Shown: piece by piece, positions 12,163 to 20,947 of the stretch
Layout: each line of letters opens with the position of its first letter
Position numbering within the stretch: position 1 is the first letter of the stretch
DNA from: Halomonas sp. SpR1
GTDB lineage: Bacteria; Pseudomonadota; Gammaproteobacteria; Pseudomonadales; Halomonadaceae
Length of the DNA: 64,000 nt
Direction of reading: 5' to 3'
Assembly (NCBI RefSeq): GCF_031010175.1
Contig: NZ_JAUAMB010000014.1
Coordinates: 56,217 to 120,216, forward strand
The notes under the pieces: generated by a model
What the model was told of the DNA's origin: nothing
What the model saw: only the letters and a program-made list of their open reading frames with translations
Database searches by the model: none
Translations under genes and position numbers: made by a program

Positions 12163-15003
12163 TCAATTGTTAACAGTTATACAACTACCCTTTTTCTTCC
12201 ACTTAAAATTTTTTGACCAATATCTTTCTTTCAACACATTATTGGGATGGCTTTTATTTTTCTTATACTTGTTAAATATAGTATCTTTAAAATCAATTTC
12301 ATTGTGCTTAATCCAACCACTTTGATGTGGCAATACATACATAGGTATATCATTTTTATTGCAATATATTCCCATCCAAATGTCAGCCATATTCTCTTGT
12401 TCAAAAAAATCAAACCCAATTTTTATATTTTCGACATCAAAGGCCATAACTCCCGTACCAGCAAACTCGACTTGTTCTAAATGAGTTACGTCATCTAAAC
12501 AACGATAGTTTTCTTCAATATCAGAGTAGTAGCAACTAGCACTTTCTTTTAAAACCCGCCCATGATAAGAAACCACACACTTATCTTGCAACGCAGAAAG
12601 ATATTTCAAAGTAGTGCAAACATAATCTTCAGGATACAACAAGTCATCATCTATTGAAAAATAATAGCTATTCTTGATTTCGCCAAGCATGTAAAACTTC
12701 CCGGCATCACCACGATCAATATTTGTATCTACAGAGCTAATAACCTCTATCTTTGGATCTAAGAGAAACTCATCTATACGCTTAAAGCCATTTTGATAAA
12801 CATAGAGCTTATCAACCTGATCTATAACACTTTTTACAGTTTTTTCAAAGCTACTCCAACGGCTCTCAATCACTGCAACGCCTGCAACTATTTTTTTTCT
12901 TTTCTTAGTGGCTAAGCTTTCATCAAAACCAAATAGGTCAAAATCAATATAGTAGTCATCGCATTCTTTCATAACATCATGTCTTTTTTTGTACTCTTCT
13001 ACAAATTTAAGACGCATGTTAGAATTATCAGGATTGGCATTAGTTATATTATTGTAACCATAGTAGGCTGTTGTCAGTATTTCAGGTAAATTTTTCTGAA
13101 TGCTTTCTCCATAACAATGTACTGCTCTATGTATGTATTCAGAGTCACCACCAAACCTCGTATCATAAAAAAAACCGAGCTTATCAAATATATGCTTATG
13201 ATAAATAGCCATTGAGTGACCGCGCCTATTCTCACTGATTGTAGCACCACTATTAAAGTCCACCCTCCTATACCCTGAAACTGATATCAGTGCATCTCCT
13301 GTTATTGTTTTTATTTGTTTTTTAAGTTTATCTTTCAGCATGATATCGTCAGCACCATGCACCAGAAAGTATTTATAATTTAATTCTTTAAGCACATACA
13401 AGGCTGCGTTCGAAGCATAGTATGGCCCAGAGTTTTTGTGTAATGAGAGAAAACCAAAATTATCAGCAGCATCATATTTATTCAACAGATCGATAGAATC
13501 ATCTTGGCTACAATCATCAACCGCTATTACGAATTTCTTACCTGAACTTTGCTCAAGAGCCGAATCAATAGACCTTTCAATTGTTTTAGACTTATTAAAA
13601 ACAGGTATAATAATTAATGTTTCGATCTCATTATTTTTTTTCAAAAGCTCTCTTGTTTTGAGAAATAATCGCTTACCCTCATAGTTTCCTGCATCTTCTA
13701 TTATAGATTGTGCAAAATAAATTACAGCCTTTATATATTTACCCTGAGCTAAAGCCACCTCCCCATTATTTATATAAAAAGAAGACTGTTCTTTGTCTAC
13801 CATTTCGACTGCACTGGTATCACTTTGTCTTGCAGAACCTAGTAGTGCTAATTTTTTGTAAACCTCGTATTTTTTTATAACTTCTGAATCTAAAGATTTA
13901 TAGCATTCCTTAGACACATTATATTGTTCAAAGTTTGTTACATTTTCAGTGTGCTTAACATCTAATACCAGTAGTTTTTCTTCTAAAAAACTTTTCGATG
14001 CTAGTCCCAGAGAATAAACTGTATCATTGTTATAGTACTTAAATAAATTTTCTTCCCTAACAGGAAGCATACCTGTTTTTCTTATTATTCTTTTTTGCAT
14101 CAAGTTATCTAAACTTTTATTTACATGCTCATCTGCCCATAAATTAAAATTCAAAAATTCAATTAAATCTGATGATAAAAATCTTCCTAAGCCAATAGTT
14201 TCTCCTACTCTAGCTGGCTGAACCTTACCTTTAGGGGCAGAACCGTAGCCCTTCCAATAACCTAATGCCTGAGACTTCACATTATATAAGTATAAATCTT
14301 GAAAACCAAAAAACTGAATCCCACTTTCAACAAGATTTTTATAAAGATAAAATACATCTTTGCTGACGAAATCATCAGACCCCATTATTATCATTGCATC
14401 AAAATCAAAATTTTTAGCGTGACTAGCTCCAGCTTGCCATTTGTCGCTCAATGGTTGATTCGGATGTTCAATATAATTAAAACCGTATTCCTCGCACATG
14501 TTTTTAGAAACACTACCCTCTGAACCTACTGCAAGCACTTCCAACTCTATGTCATCATGAATATCATTCTTTATCTTTTTATAATAATCATAAAATACTT
14601 TAGTTAAATCATGACGCTGCCAAACACAAGTTAACATTAATAGCTTAACTTTTTTCCTTTTTATATTTTTTTTGTTTCTTAGAAACTTAAGAAAATCATT
14701 ATTTTCCTCATAGTGTGCCTTCATTATATATTTATTCAATGTACTTATTAACGGCCAAGCTGATAACGTATCTAATCCTTTCTTTACTCTAGAGTTAATG
14801 AAACCATTCAGCACTAATTTTAAATCTTCATATTTAACAAGCTTACCGTCTTTACCTAACGATCGTAGCATCACAGCCAATGCAGAGCAATCACTCGGAT
14901 CTGACTTTAACGACCTCATGCTCAAATCAAATGATTCTTTATACTTTCCACTTCCTATAAAGCTCTCTGCCAACTTTAAATCTTTAATTTCCATATCACT
15001 CAC
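12163..15003 (-). CDS. Three-domain glycosyltransferase
   Basis: 946-aa multidomain protein. Residues 1-390 resemble the 389-aa glycosyltransferase at 5847-7016 (helical lead, LTCVWQRHDL, GSDDF at 208-212). Residues 400-455 look TPR-like. Residues 460-690 are a classical GT2 domain (ETLIIIPVFNKSKTIERSI, VDDCSQDDS, HGADDI). Residues 703-946 form a third GT-A-like domain with SIDDDL around 783-788. Such fusions usually assemble a repeating unit. Start is GTG at 15003; ATG at 14994 is an alternative. Coding sequence is strikingly AT-rich with A/T homopolymers, suggesting acquisition. Confidence 0.7.
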   Translation of the reverse strand: MSDMEIKDLKLAESFIGSGKYKESFDLSMRSLKSDPSDCSALAVMLRSLGKDGKLVKYEDLKLVLNGFINSRVKKGLDTLSAWPLISTLNKYIMKAHYEENNDFLKFLRNKKNIKRKKVKLLMLTCVWQRHDLTKVFYDYYKKIKNDIHDDIELEVLAVGSEGSVSKNMCEEYGFNYIEHPNQPLSDKWQAGASHAKNFDFDAMIIMGSDDFVSKDVFYLYKNLVESGIQFFGFQDLYLYNVKSQALGYWKGYGSAPKGKVQPARVGETIGLGRFLSSDLIEFLNFNLWADEHVNKSLDNLMQKRIIRKTGMLPVREENLFKYYNNDTVYSLGLASKSFLEEKLLVLDVKHTENVTNFEQYNVSKECYKSLDSEVIKKYEVYKKLALLGSARQSDTSAVEMVDKEQSSFYINNGEVALAQGKYIKAVIYFAQSIIEDAGNYEGKRLFLKTRELLKKNNEIETLIIIPVFNKSKTIERSIDSALEQSSGKKFVIAVDDCSQDDSIDLLNKYDAADNFGFLSLHKNSGPYYASNAALYVLKELNYKYFLVHGADDIMLKDKLKKQIKTITGDALISVSGYRRVDFNSGATISENRRGHSMAIYHKHIFDKLGFFYDTRFGGDSEYIHRAVHCYGESIQKNLPEILTTAYYGYNNITNANPDNSNMRLKFVEEYKKRHDVMKECDDYYIDFDLFGFDESLATKKRKKIVAGVAVIESRWSSFEKTVKSVIDQVDKLYVYQNGFKRIDEFLLDPKIEVISSVDTNIDRGDAGKFYMLGEIKNSYYFSIDDDLLYPEDYVCTTLKYLSALQDKCVVSYHGRVLKESASCYYSDIEENYRCLDDVTHLEQVEFAGTGVMAFDVENIKIGFDFFEQENMADIWMGIYCNKNDIPMYVLPHQSGWIKHNEIDFKDTIFNKYKKNKSHPNNVLKERYWSKNFKWKKKGSCITVNN

Positions 15004-15277
15004 ATTTAAATTCTGTTTAATAAAATATTAGCTACAGCGTAGCAATATAAAACATACGCACTTTGGCTTAATCCAATAACTCCATAGCTTTTCGAAAAAA
15101 ACTACAAACAATTCTTTAAAGCTATACTCACAAATAAAAACACTTACAAATTCTATCTCTCCCTCTATATAGCCAAATACTGATTTCTTTCTAAAGAAAC
15201 AACTAAATTAAAAATAGTTAATTTTTCAGCATGCTTGAACTTACTCGAAGTTAGCGTCGAATCCAACGCATTATATA

Positions 15278-17017
15278 TTAACCAAAAACCCTCAATTCTA
15301 ATGAGCATGATAGATGGTGCCATTCCGCTTGACGCTGTCGATTAGCAAGAAGGGAGCTCCAATCAGTCTTTAATTCGTTTTCTAGCGAGTTACTTAACCC
15401 TTCCATCACTATATCTAGCTCCTGTGTAGGTAGATACTGTAACAACTCCGAAAGGCCATCATGGATGCCACTGTTAACTTTCAAGAGTGGAGGCCCAATT
15501 ACTACCAATATTTTAGCCCCATCTGGCAACCATTGTCCGAGTCGCTTCAGTGTAGCTTCAGAACTATAAAAAAGCGTAGTTTTATCCTGGTATTTACACT
15601 CTATCCAAGGTGCGTGAACGACGTTGACGGCTTGACGACAGTTGTTTGCTTCTAAGGATTTGATAATAGCTGCGCACTGCGACCTTAGATGTTCAATGCT
15701 GATAATAGAGGTTGGAAGATCATTTTCAGATGGCGTTACCGCATCGTTAGGCTGGTCCTCCAGCATGAGCTGGGATTGGTTTTCATGAGTACTTACCTCC
15801 GCCTTTGCAAGTAACTCAGTGGTAGCCGCACTACCAAACACTACCACTACATCGTAGCTTTTTGAATGATACTTTTCTAATAAAGCTAGAGCGTATCCAG
15901 GATCTAGCTCTGTGCTTACTGGTTTCTGACCATGTTGAAAATAGTGGGTTAGCGCCCGTTCATCGCGCTGCTTGTGGGCTACTCGTGTCACATGTTGCCC
16001 AAGAGCATTACTGGTTTGCTGTATATAACTACGCTGTTCTTCTAGTAGTGACTCCAACTTGCCTTCCAATTTACTTTCCAGCGCTTCAAAACGGCTTTGG
16101 ATAGCTTCCTGATTTTGCTGCTGAGAAGTCAACTCCTTACGGAGCTGAGTGATAGTGCTTTCTTTCTCGCTCAACTGTTGTTTGAGCGTGGCACACTCGT
16201 TGCTGGCGTTTTCCACCTGTAATGATTTCTCATCGTGCTGCTTCGTGCGCTCTTTGAGGTGAGCATCTGTCTCACGCAATGCAGCTGCGGCTTCACTAAG
16301 TTGATTGGCATTCTTTTTTAAAAGCTCTTCGTATTCAGAAAGTTTCTTTTTGAGGCTGTCACATTCTTGCTTAAGCATTTCCGCCTTTTCTTGAGCGGCT
16401 TTTAATGGCACATGTAGCACGTTACGTTTGAATTCAAGCAGTATAAATTCCGGGTCTTCATTGCTGTCAGGATCTATCTTTTCAGAGCTCGTATCAAAAC
16501 CATACTTCTGGCACCAAGCGATTATCTCTGCCTGGGTTGGCATACCTTCATACAGGCTGATCGGGCTGGTGCGCACAAAGAGCCCTTCGAGGTTATCCAT
16601 CAAACCTTCTTCTTGCCACGCTTGCAGCAATGACAAGGCCTGCTCAGGTTGCTCCAGAACCAAGTGAGCCATTAACGCACCCGGTGGGCAATACTCACTT
16701 ACAAGTTCATTTAGCAGCTGTGTTTCCACTGGTTTGCGCTGTGTTTCGGCAACTCCAGGATAAAGCGATTTAAGCCCTGTAGCGGGAGCTAAGCTATCAA
16801 ATCCCGGCATGTTGTAGCGATAGCATGTAGCTTCCCCGCCCTGAGGGGCAATCACTGCGCTTATATGTTTCAAAGTATCCTGCATGCCTTTGAACGTTAG
16901 ACGCCCTGGCATGGGCGCGATAACTAGCGAAGGAAGTGCAATATGCTTAAGAAGAGATTCACTCTCCTGACGCATCGGCCCAATGTGTATAAGGTGCGGT
17001 TTTACTGGAGCGTTCAT
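15278..17017 (-). CDS. Large coiled-coil protein of the polysaccharide locus
   Basis: 579 aa of unknown function. Residues 1-200 form a globular region rich in prolines and short loops. Residues ~205-350 are a long heptad-repeat coiled coil (LKQECDSLKKKLSEYEELLKK and on). Residues 385-579 form a second globular domain with a Rossmann-like strand pattern (YDVVVVFGSAATTELLA, AKILVVIGPPLL). No signal peptide. Its ATG overlaps the stop of the upstream coiled-coil gene (ATGA), implying coupled translation. It could be a chain-length scaffold or a tether for glycosyltransferases; I do not recognise a catalytic family. Confidence 0.65.
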   Translation of the reverse strand: MNAPVKPHLIHIGPMRQESESLLKHIALPSLVIAPMPGRLTFKGMQDTLKHISAVIAPQGGEATCYRYNMPGFDSLAPATGLKSLYPGVAETQRKPVETQLLNELVSEYCPPGALMAHLVLEQPEQALSLLQAWQEEGLMDNLEGLFVRTSPISLYEGMPTQAEIIAWCQKYGFDTSSEKIDPDSNEDPEFILLEFKRNVLHVPLKAAQEKAEMLKQECDSLKKKLSEYEELLKKNANQLSEAAAALRETDAHLKERTKQHDEKSLQVENASNECATLKQQLSEKESTITQLRKELTSQQQNQEAIQSRFEALESKLEGKLESLLEEQRSYIQQTSNALGQHVTRVAHKQRDERALTHYFQHGQKPVSTELDPGYALALLEKYHSKSYDVVVVFGSAATTELLAKAEVSTHENQSQLMLEDQPNDAVTPSENDLPTSIISIEHLRSQCAAIIKSLEANNCRQAVNVVHAPWIECKYQDKTTLFYSSEATLKRLGQWLPDGAKILVVIGPPLLKVNSGIHDGLSELLQYLPTQELDIVMEGLSNSLENELKTDWSSLLANRQRQAEWHHLSCSLELRVFG

Positions 17018-18237
17018 GTAGTCGACTCCTGGGTTTTACGCTGTTCTTTAATCCCGTCACGCAAATAATGTAACAGAGGATGGAGACCCGAGGAGGTTAT
17101 GTCAGGATAGTTCAACACATAGAACTCAGTATTGAAACGAGGGCTTGGGTTACGCCCTTCAATCGCGCCGAACTTGATGAAGTGTTCAGCCGGATTAATG
17201 TTTGCTTTTGCTACATCTTTATATTGCTCAAGGTACCAATCTGCATCGAATAACTCACTTTTCTCTAATAGCTTGATTTGATCTTGCAAAGTCTTACTCT
17301 CGGCATTGCTGTAAGCAGCTCTAGCTTGGCGGCGAGCATGAGCGCGCAGCCAAGTTATCAGAGACTTTAACCTTTCCTGATCTTTGCTTTCTGCCTCAAC
17401 ATTACTTGATGAGTTTTTTAAATAGGCCTTTTCAAGTGCTTCTTGAACAATATGCAACTGTGTCAGTAGCAGCTCATTTTCTTCTTGGGCGCTATCGCGT
17501 TCCTCAGTGATTTTTTTAAGCTGCTGCGATTTTTGCTCGGCTGTTTCTAATGCATTCTGGACATCAGCCAGTTGAGTGAGTAATAGCTTGTTTTCTTCCG
17601 CGGCGCTATCACGTTCTTGAGTTAGAATTTTAAGCTGCTGCTCAGCATTGAGGCTCTCGTTCGCACTTTGCAGAGCCAAACGCACGGTTTCGTTTGTTTG
17701 CTCTATGGGCGTACCGCAGACCTGACTGCTTGCAGTGAGGAAAGACAGCATTTCTTGGAGCTCAGAATCTTCAACAGCCAGCTGTGCCGCTGCCAAAAGG
17801 TAAAGCGGTTTGGCTTGAGGCAAGCGCTTTGCGGTCTCTTCGACTTGAGTAATGACCTCAGCGATTTGGGTAGGCAGTTCGTTGGAAGGGCTGGGCACTT
17901 CTCCTGGTGCAATCCCTAATAGCGTCAGTTGACTGCGATGGCGGCGAAATAGCTTTAGTAACCGCCCAGCCATATTTTTCCACTCGATAAGAGAGTCGTC
18001 GATCGCTTCATCTCTCGCTAGGCAATCGGCAATAAAAGCCGTCGGTTTGGGCCATATCACTAATGCTTCGGGCTTGCTCTCATCCTGCAACCAGTTGCTG
18101 AGAATGTCGAACTGGCTGTCGGACGGGCTCTCCACTGCGATAGCCACACTCTCTTCATCCGCTTGTTGCAACGCAGAGAGCGTCATTGGCGTGTGTTCTG
18201 GCAACGCAAAAAGGCCAAGATAGATTACCCGTGGCAT
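17014..18237 (-). CDS. Coiled-coil protein with C-terminal glycan-locus repeat domain
   Basis: 407 aa. The N-terminal ~170 residues are globular. Residues ~195-275 contain two near-identical coiled-coil blocks (LTQERDSAAEENKLLLTQL and ITEERDSAQEENELLLTQL). The C-terminus (from about 330) holds a paired motif FDADWYLEQYKDVA / FNTEFYVLNYPDI with GAIEGRNPSP between, a module commonly attached to bacterial glycosyltransferases. The start lies 13 bases inside the end of rfbC and its stop overlaps the next gene, so rfbC and both coiled-coil genes are one translationally linked set. Confidence 0.65.
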   Translation of the reverse strand: MPRVIYLGLFALPEHTPMTLSALQQADEESVAIAVESPSDSQFDILSNWLQDESKPEALVIWPKPTAFIADCLARDEAIDDSLIEWKNMAGRLLKLFRRHRSQLTLLGIAPGEVPSPSNELPTQIAEVITQVEETAKRLPQAKPLYLLAAAQLAVEDSELQEMLSFLTASSQVCGTPIEQTNETVRLALQSANESLNAEQQLKILTQERDSAAEENKLLLTQLADVQNALETAEQKSQQLKKITEERDSAQEENELLLTQLHIVQEALEKAYLKNSSSNVEAESKDQERLKSLITWLRAHARRQARAAYSNAESKTLQDQIKLLEKSELFDADWYLEQYKDVAKANINPAEHFIKFGAIEGRNPSPRFNTEFYVLNYPDITSSGLHPLLHYLRDGIKEQRKTQESTT

Positions 18238-18803
18238 CGTGTATTGGCTCCTACTGATGTGAATTGGGGTGCTTCATTAAGCGCTACACCATCAGCATCT
18301 TTATCTGATACCTGGGGCGCTTTGCCATCTATTAATGGCCACTCAATGGCGAGCTGAGGTTCATCCCAGCGAATACTCACTTCGTCGCCTGGGGCGTAGT
18401 AATCGGTACACTTATATTGAAACTCAGCTTTTTCGCTGGTCACATAAAAGCCATGGGCAAACCCTGGCGGCACCCATAGCAGTTGCTTATTCTCTTCGCT
18501 TAAGGTCACCCCTACCCAGTGGCCAAAGGTCGGCGAGCTTTTTCTCATATCAACAGCCACATCGAATACTTCGCCTTGGGTAACGCGCACTAGCTTTCCT
18601 TGGGGCTGCTTATACTGGTAGTGCAGGCCCCGCAAAATACCTTGAACGGACTTGCTGTGGTTGTCCTGAACGAACTGATAATTGCCGCAGTGCTGCTCAA
18701 ATTCGCTTTGGCGAAAGGTTTCCATGAAGAAACCGCGCTCGTCGCCAAATACTTTGGGGGTGAGCAGAACTAAATCGGGAATGGCGAGTTTTTCGTAGTG
18801 CAT
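18225..18803 (-). CDS. rfbC: dTDP-4-dehydrorhamnose 3,5-epimerase RfbC
   Basis: Third step of dTDP-L-rhamnose synthesis. 192-aa cupin fold with catalytic His61 in GILRGLHYQ, Tyr130 in FQYKCTDYY and the WVPPGFAHGF loop. Its 3' end overlaps the start of the following coiled-coil gene. Together with rfbA, rfbD and rfbB it forms a complete rhamnose set, in the order rfbB-rfbD-rfbA-rfbC. Confidence 0.95.
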   Translation of the reverse strand: MHYEKLAIPDLVLLTPKVFGDERGFFMETFRQSEFEQHCGNYQFVQDNHSKSVQGILRGLHYQYKQPQGKLVRVTQGEVFDVAVDMRKSSPTFGHWVGVTLSEENKQLLWVPPGFAHGFYVTSEKAEFQYKCTDYYAPGDEVSIRWDEPQLAIEWPLIDGKAPQVSDKDADGVALNEAPQFTSVGANTRCHG

Positions 18804-18818
18804 GGTCTTTTCCTCTTA

Positions 18819-18900
18819 GCCACGGACACTCACTGAAAACACGGATAAGGTCAAAATCTAAATCTTGTTTTTATCCGTGCTTTCCGTGAGAGTCGGTGGC
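18819..18900. repeat. Imperfect 30-bp inverted repeat between rfbA and rfbC
   Basis: Arms 18819-18848 and 18871-18900 match at 26 of 30 positions as inverted sequence (GCCACGGACACTCAC... against its complement) around a 22-base loop. Transcribed, it would fold into a long hairpin inside the rfb operon. No T tract follows, so it is more likely a repeat element or RNA-processing site than a terminator. Confidence 0.75.
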
Positions 18901-18928
18901 ATGCATCGGTGTCTTCCGTGGCAAACTT

Positions 18929-19843
18929 TTACTTTTGAGGCTTCTGCTTGAGTAGGCGTTGGAGATATAGGCCGTACTGGGTTTTGGCGAGGGGCTTGGC
19001 GAGTATTGCCAGGCGTTCGTCATCAATCCAGCCTTGTTGCCAGGCTATCTCTTCCAGGCAAGCGATTTTGAGGCCTTGGCGGTGCTCAATGGTTTGCACG
19101 TATTGGCTGGCTTCCAGCAGGCTGTCGTGGGTGCCGGTGTCTAGCCAGGCGAACCCGCGGCCTAAACGCTCTACGCGCAGGTCACCACGCTCTAAATAGG
19201 CGTTATTGACGCTGGTGATTTCCAGCTCGCCACGCTCGGAAGGCTCTACGGCTTTGGCAATGTCCACGACATCATTATCGTAGAAGTAAAGGCCGGTAAC
19301 GGCATATGCCGATTTGGGTTTTTGCGGCTTTTCTTCGATGGAGATGGCATTGCCGTTTTCGTCGAACTCCACTACGCCAAAGCGCTCTGGGTCTTTTACC
19401 AGGTAGCCAAATACGGTGGCACCGCTGGCCTGCTGGCTGGCGCGCTTTAGCTGGTCGGAAAAGTGTTGGCCATGGAAGATGTTGTCGCCGAGTACCAAGC
19501 ACACGGGGCTTTCGCCAAGAAACGCTTCTCCGATAATAAATGCTTGGGCCAGGCCATCCGGGTTTGGCTGTTCGGCGTACTGCAGGCTGATACCGAAATC
19601 TTCACCGTTGCCGAGTAGGTTCTGGTATTGGGGAAGGTCTTCTGGCGTAGAAATAATCAGTATTTCACGTATACCCGCTAGCATGAGCACCGAGATGGGA
19701 TAGTAGATCATCGGTTTGTCGTAGATGGGCAGGAGCTGCTTGGATACACCGCGGGTAATGGGATGCAGCCGAGTGCCGGAGCCACCGGCTAGAATAATGC
19801 CCTTTCTTTGTGAAGGGTTAGATGTGAGGTGTGAGGTGGTCAT
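18929..19843 (-). CDS. rfbA: Glucose-1-phosphate thymidylyltransferase RfbA
   Basis: First enzyme of the dTDP-rhamnose pathway; joins glucose-1-phosphate and dTTP. Nucleotidyltransferase signature [17 protein letters not shown] begins at residue 14, [12 protein letters not shown] follows, and VLGDNIFHG is the metal site. Homologues start at the residue just before KGIILAGG. Here about 13 extra N-terminal residues ([13 protein letters not shown]) are encoded largely by CCTCACA-type heptanucleotide units, and no internal start codon can replace them. The ribosome binding site is weak. Confidence 0.93.
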   Translation of the reverse strand: MTTSHLTSNPSQRKGIILAGGSGTRLHPITRGVSKQLLPIYDKPMIYYPISVLMLAGIREILIISTPEDLPQYQNLLGNGEDFGISLQYAEQPNPDGLAQAFIIGEAFLGESPVCLVLGDNIFHGQHFSDQLKRASQQASGATVFGYLVKDPERFGVVEFDENGNAISIEEKPQKPKSAYAVTGLYFYDNDVVDIAKAVEPSERGELEITSVNNAYLERGDLRVERLGRGFAWLDTGTHDSLLEASQYVQTIEHRQGLKIACLEEIAWQQGWIDDERLAILAKPLAKTQYGLYLQRLLKQKPQK

Positions 19844-19930
19844 GGTCGATCATCCGTGAATATACAAATATTAGCCGTGAGGTATGAGGTGTGAGGTTGT
19901 ACTCCTCACTATTTCCCCCTCACTCCTCAC
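19821..19930 (+). repeat. Degenerate heptanucleotide units around the rfbA 5' and rfbD 3' ends
   Basis: GTGAGGT-type units occur at 19821-19840 (inside the first codons of rfbA) and at 19877-19897. Inverted units (ACTCCTC) continue to about 19930 and overlap the last codons of rfbD. They bridge the whole rfbD-rfbA junction. Confidence 0.7.
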
Positions 19931-20855
19931 AGTATTCAGTAAGCGTTAGCGCTAGCTGGTGTTGCCAAACCGGTAATGTGACACCAAGCGCGGCTTCAAG
20001 TTTAGTCAGGCTCATACGTGAGTTGAGCGGGCGCTGGGCTGGCGTAGGAAATTCTGCAGTGGGTATGCCATTCACGGTGCCGGATTGGATCGCTAGCTCT
20101 TCGCCAAGTGCCTGTGCTTGCTTGAAAATCTCGCTGGCGAAGCCATGCCAGCTGGTTTCCCCTCTTGGTGCCAGGTGGTAGATGCCTGAAGGGATGTGAA
20201 TGGTGAGTGGTGAATGGTGAATGGTGAGTAGTGAGTGGTGAGTGGTGAGTGGTGAATCGTGAGTGGTGAACGCTAGTGCGGTGGCCTGGGCGATTAGGCG
20301 TGCTGGGGTGGGCGCGCCTATTTGGTCGTTGACGATGCTGAGTGTTTCGCGCTCGCGGCCCAGGCGCAGCATGGTTTTCATAAAGTTGCTGCCACGGGCG
20401 GCATATACCCAGCTGGTACGAAAAATCAGGTGCTGGCAACCGCTTTGGGTAACCGCTTGGTCACCTTCCAGCTTGGTTTGGCCATATACGCTGTGCGGCG
20501 CCGTGGGGCTGTCTTCCTGCCAGGGAGTTTCACCATCACCTGGGTAGACGTAGTCAGTTGAGTAGTGCACCAGCGTAATAGCGTGCTTGGCGGCGTACTC
20601 GGCTAGCTGTGCTGGTAGCTCGGTATTGAGGCGTTTGGCTTGCTCTGGTTCGCTCTCGGCTTTGTCTACTGCCGTATAGGCGGCGGCGTTGAGGATTAGT
20701 GCTGGCTGGTGTTCAGCCAAATAGGCATCCACTGCTTGGGCATCTGTTAAATCAAGTTCATGCCGTGTAGGTGCTACCACATTGCCGAACAGGGCAAACT
20801 GACGCTGGAGCTCAAAGCCGACTTGCCCGTTTGATCCAGTGATGAAGATATTCAT
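19920..20855 (-). CDS. rfbD: dTDP-4-dehydrorhamnose reductase RfbD, with repeat-encoded insert
   Basis: Final NADPH-dependent reduction to dTDP-L-rhamnose. The start at 20855 gives MNIFITGSNGQVG with AAGGA upstream; an ATG 18 bases earlier has no support. The Rossmann loop is GSNGQVG, the catalytic STDYVYPG and YGQTKLEGD (YxxxK) are intact, and RTSWVYA follows. About residues 195-220 are encoded by 11 units of the heptanucleotide repeat (20196-20272) read as H/S/P/L/T codons, between ATALA and SGIYHLAP where homologues have a short loop. At 311 aa it is a little longer than usual. Probably functional, but the insert is odd. Confidence 0.92.
   Translation of the reverse strand: MNIFITGSNGQVGFELQRQFALFGNVVAPTRHELDLTDAQAVDAYLAEHQPALILNAAAYTAVDKAESEPEQAKRLNTELPAQLAEYAAKHAITLVHYSTDYVYPGDGETPWQEDSPTAPHSVYGQTKLEGDQAVTQSGCQHLIFRTSWVYAARGSNFMKTMLRLGRERETLSIVNDQIGAPTPARLIAQATALAFTTHDSPLTTHHSLLTIHHSPLTIHIPSGIYHLAPRGETSWHGFASEIFKQAQALGEELAIQSGTVNGIPTAEFPTPAQRPLNSRMSLTKLEAALGVTLPVWQHQLALTLTEYCEE
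20196..20272 (+). repeat. Heptanucleotide array inside rfbD (11 units)
   Basis: Eleven contiguous GTGA-units (GTGAATG, GTGAGTG, GTGAGTA, GTGAATC, GTGAACG) lie wholly within rfbD. rfbD reads the complementary strand, which has no stop codon in any frame, so the array is translated through. Confidence 0.93.
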
Positions 20856-20896
20856 TGGAGGAATCCTTTTCATGCATGCAGAAAGCTAATGCATAT

Positions 20897-20947
20897 GGCA
20901 CCGCTTCGCGCTGCTTCCGCGGGTGCGCTTCGCTTACCACGCGCTAC
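20897..20947 (+). repeat. Long palindromic repeat, copy C (right half)
   Basis: Only the right half is present (GGCACCGCTTCGCGCTGC to TTACCACGCGCTAC). It overlaps the 3' end of rfbB: the TAG of GTAGCGCG, read on the minus strand, is the rfbB stop codon. Confidence 0.85.
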
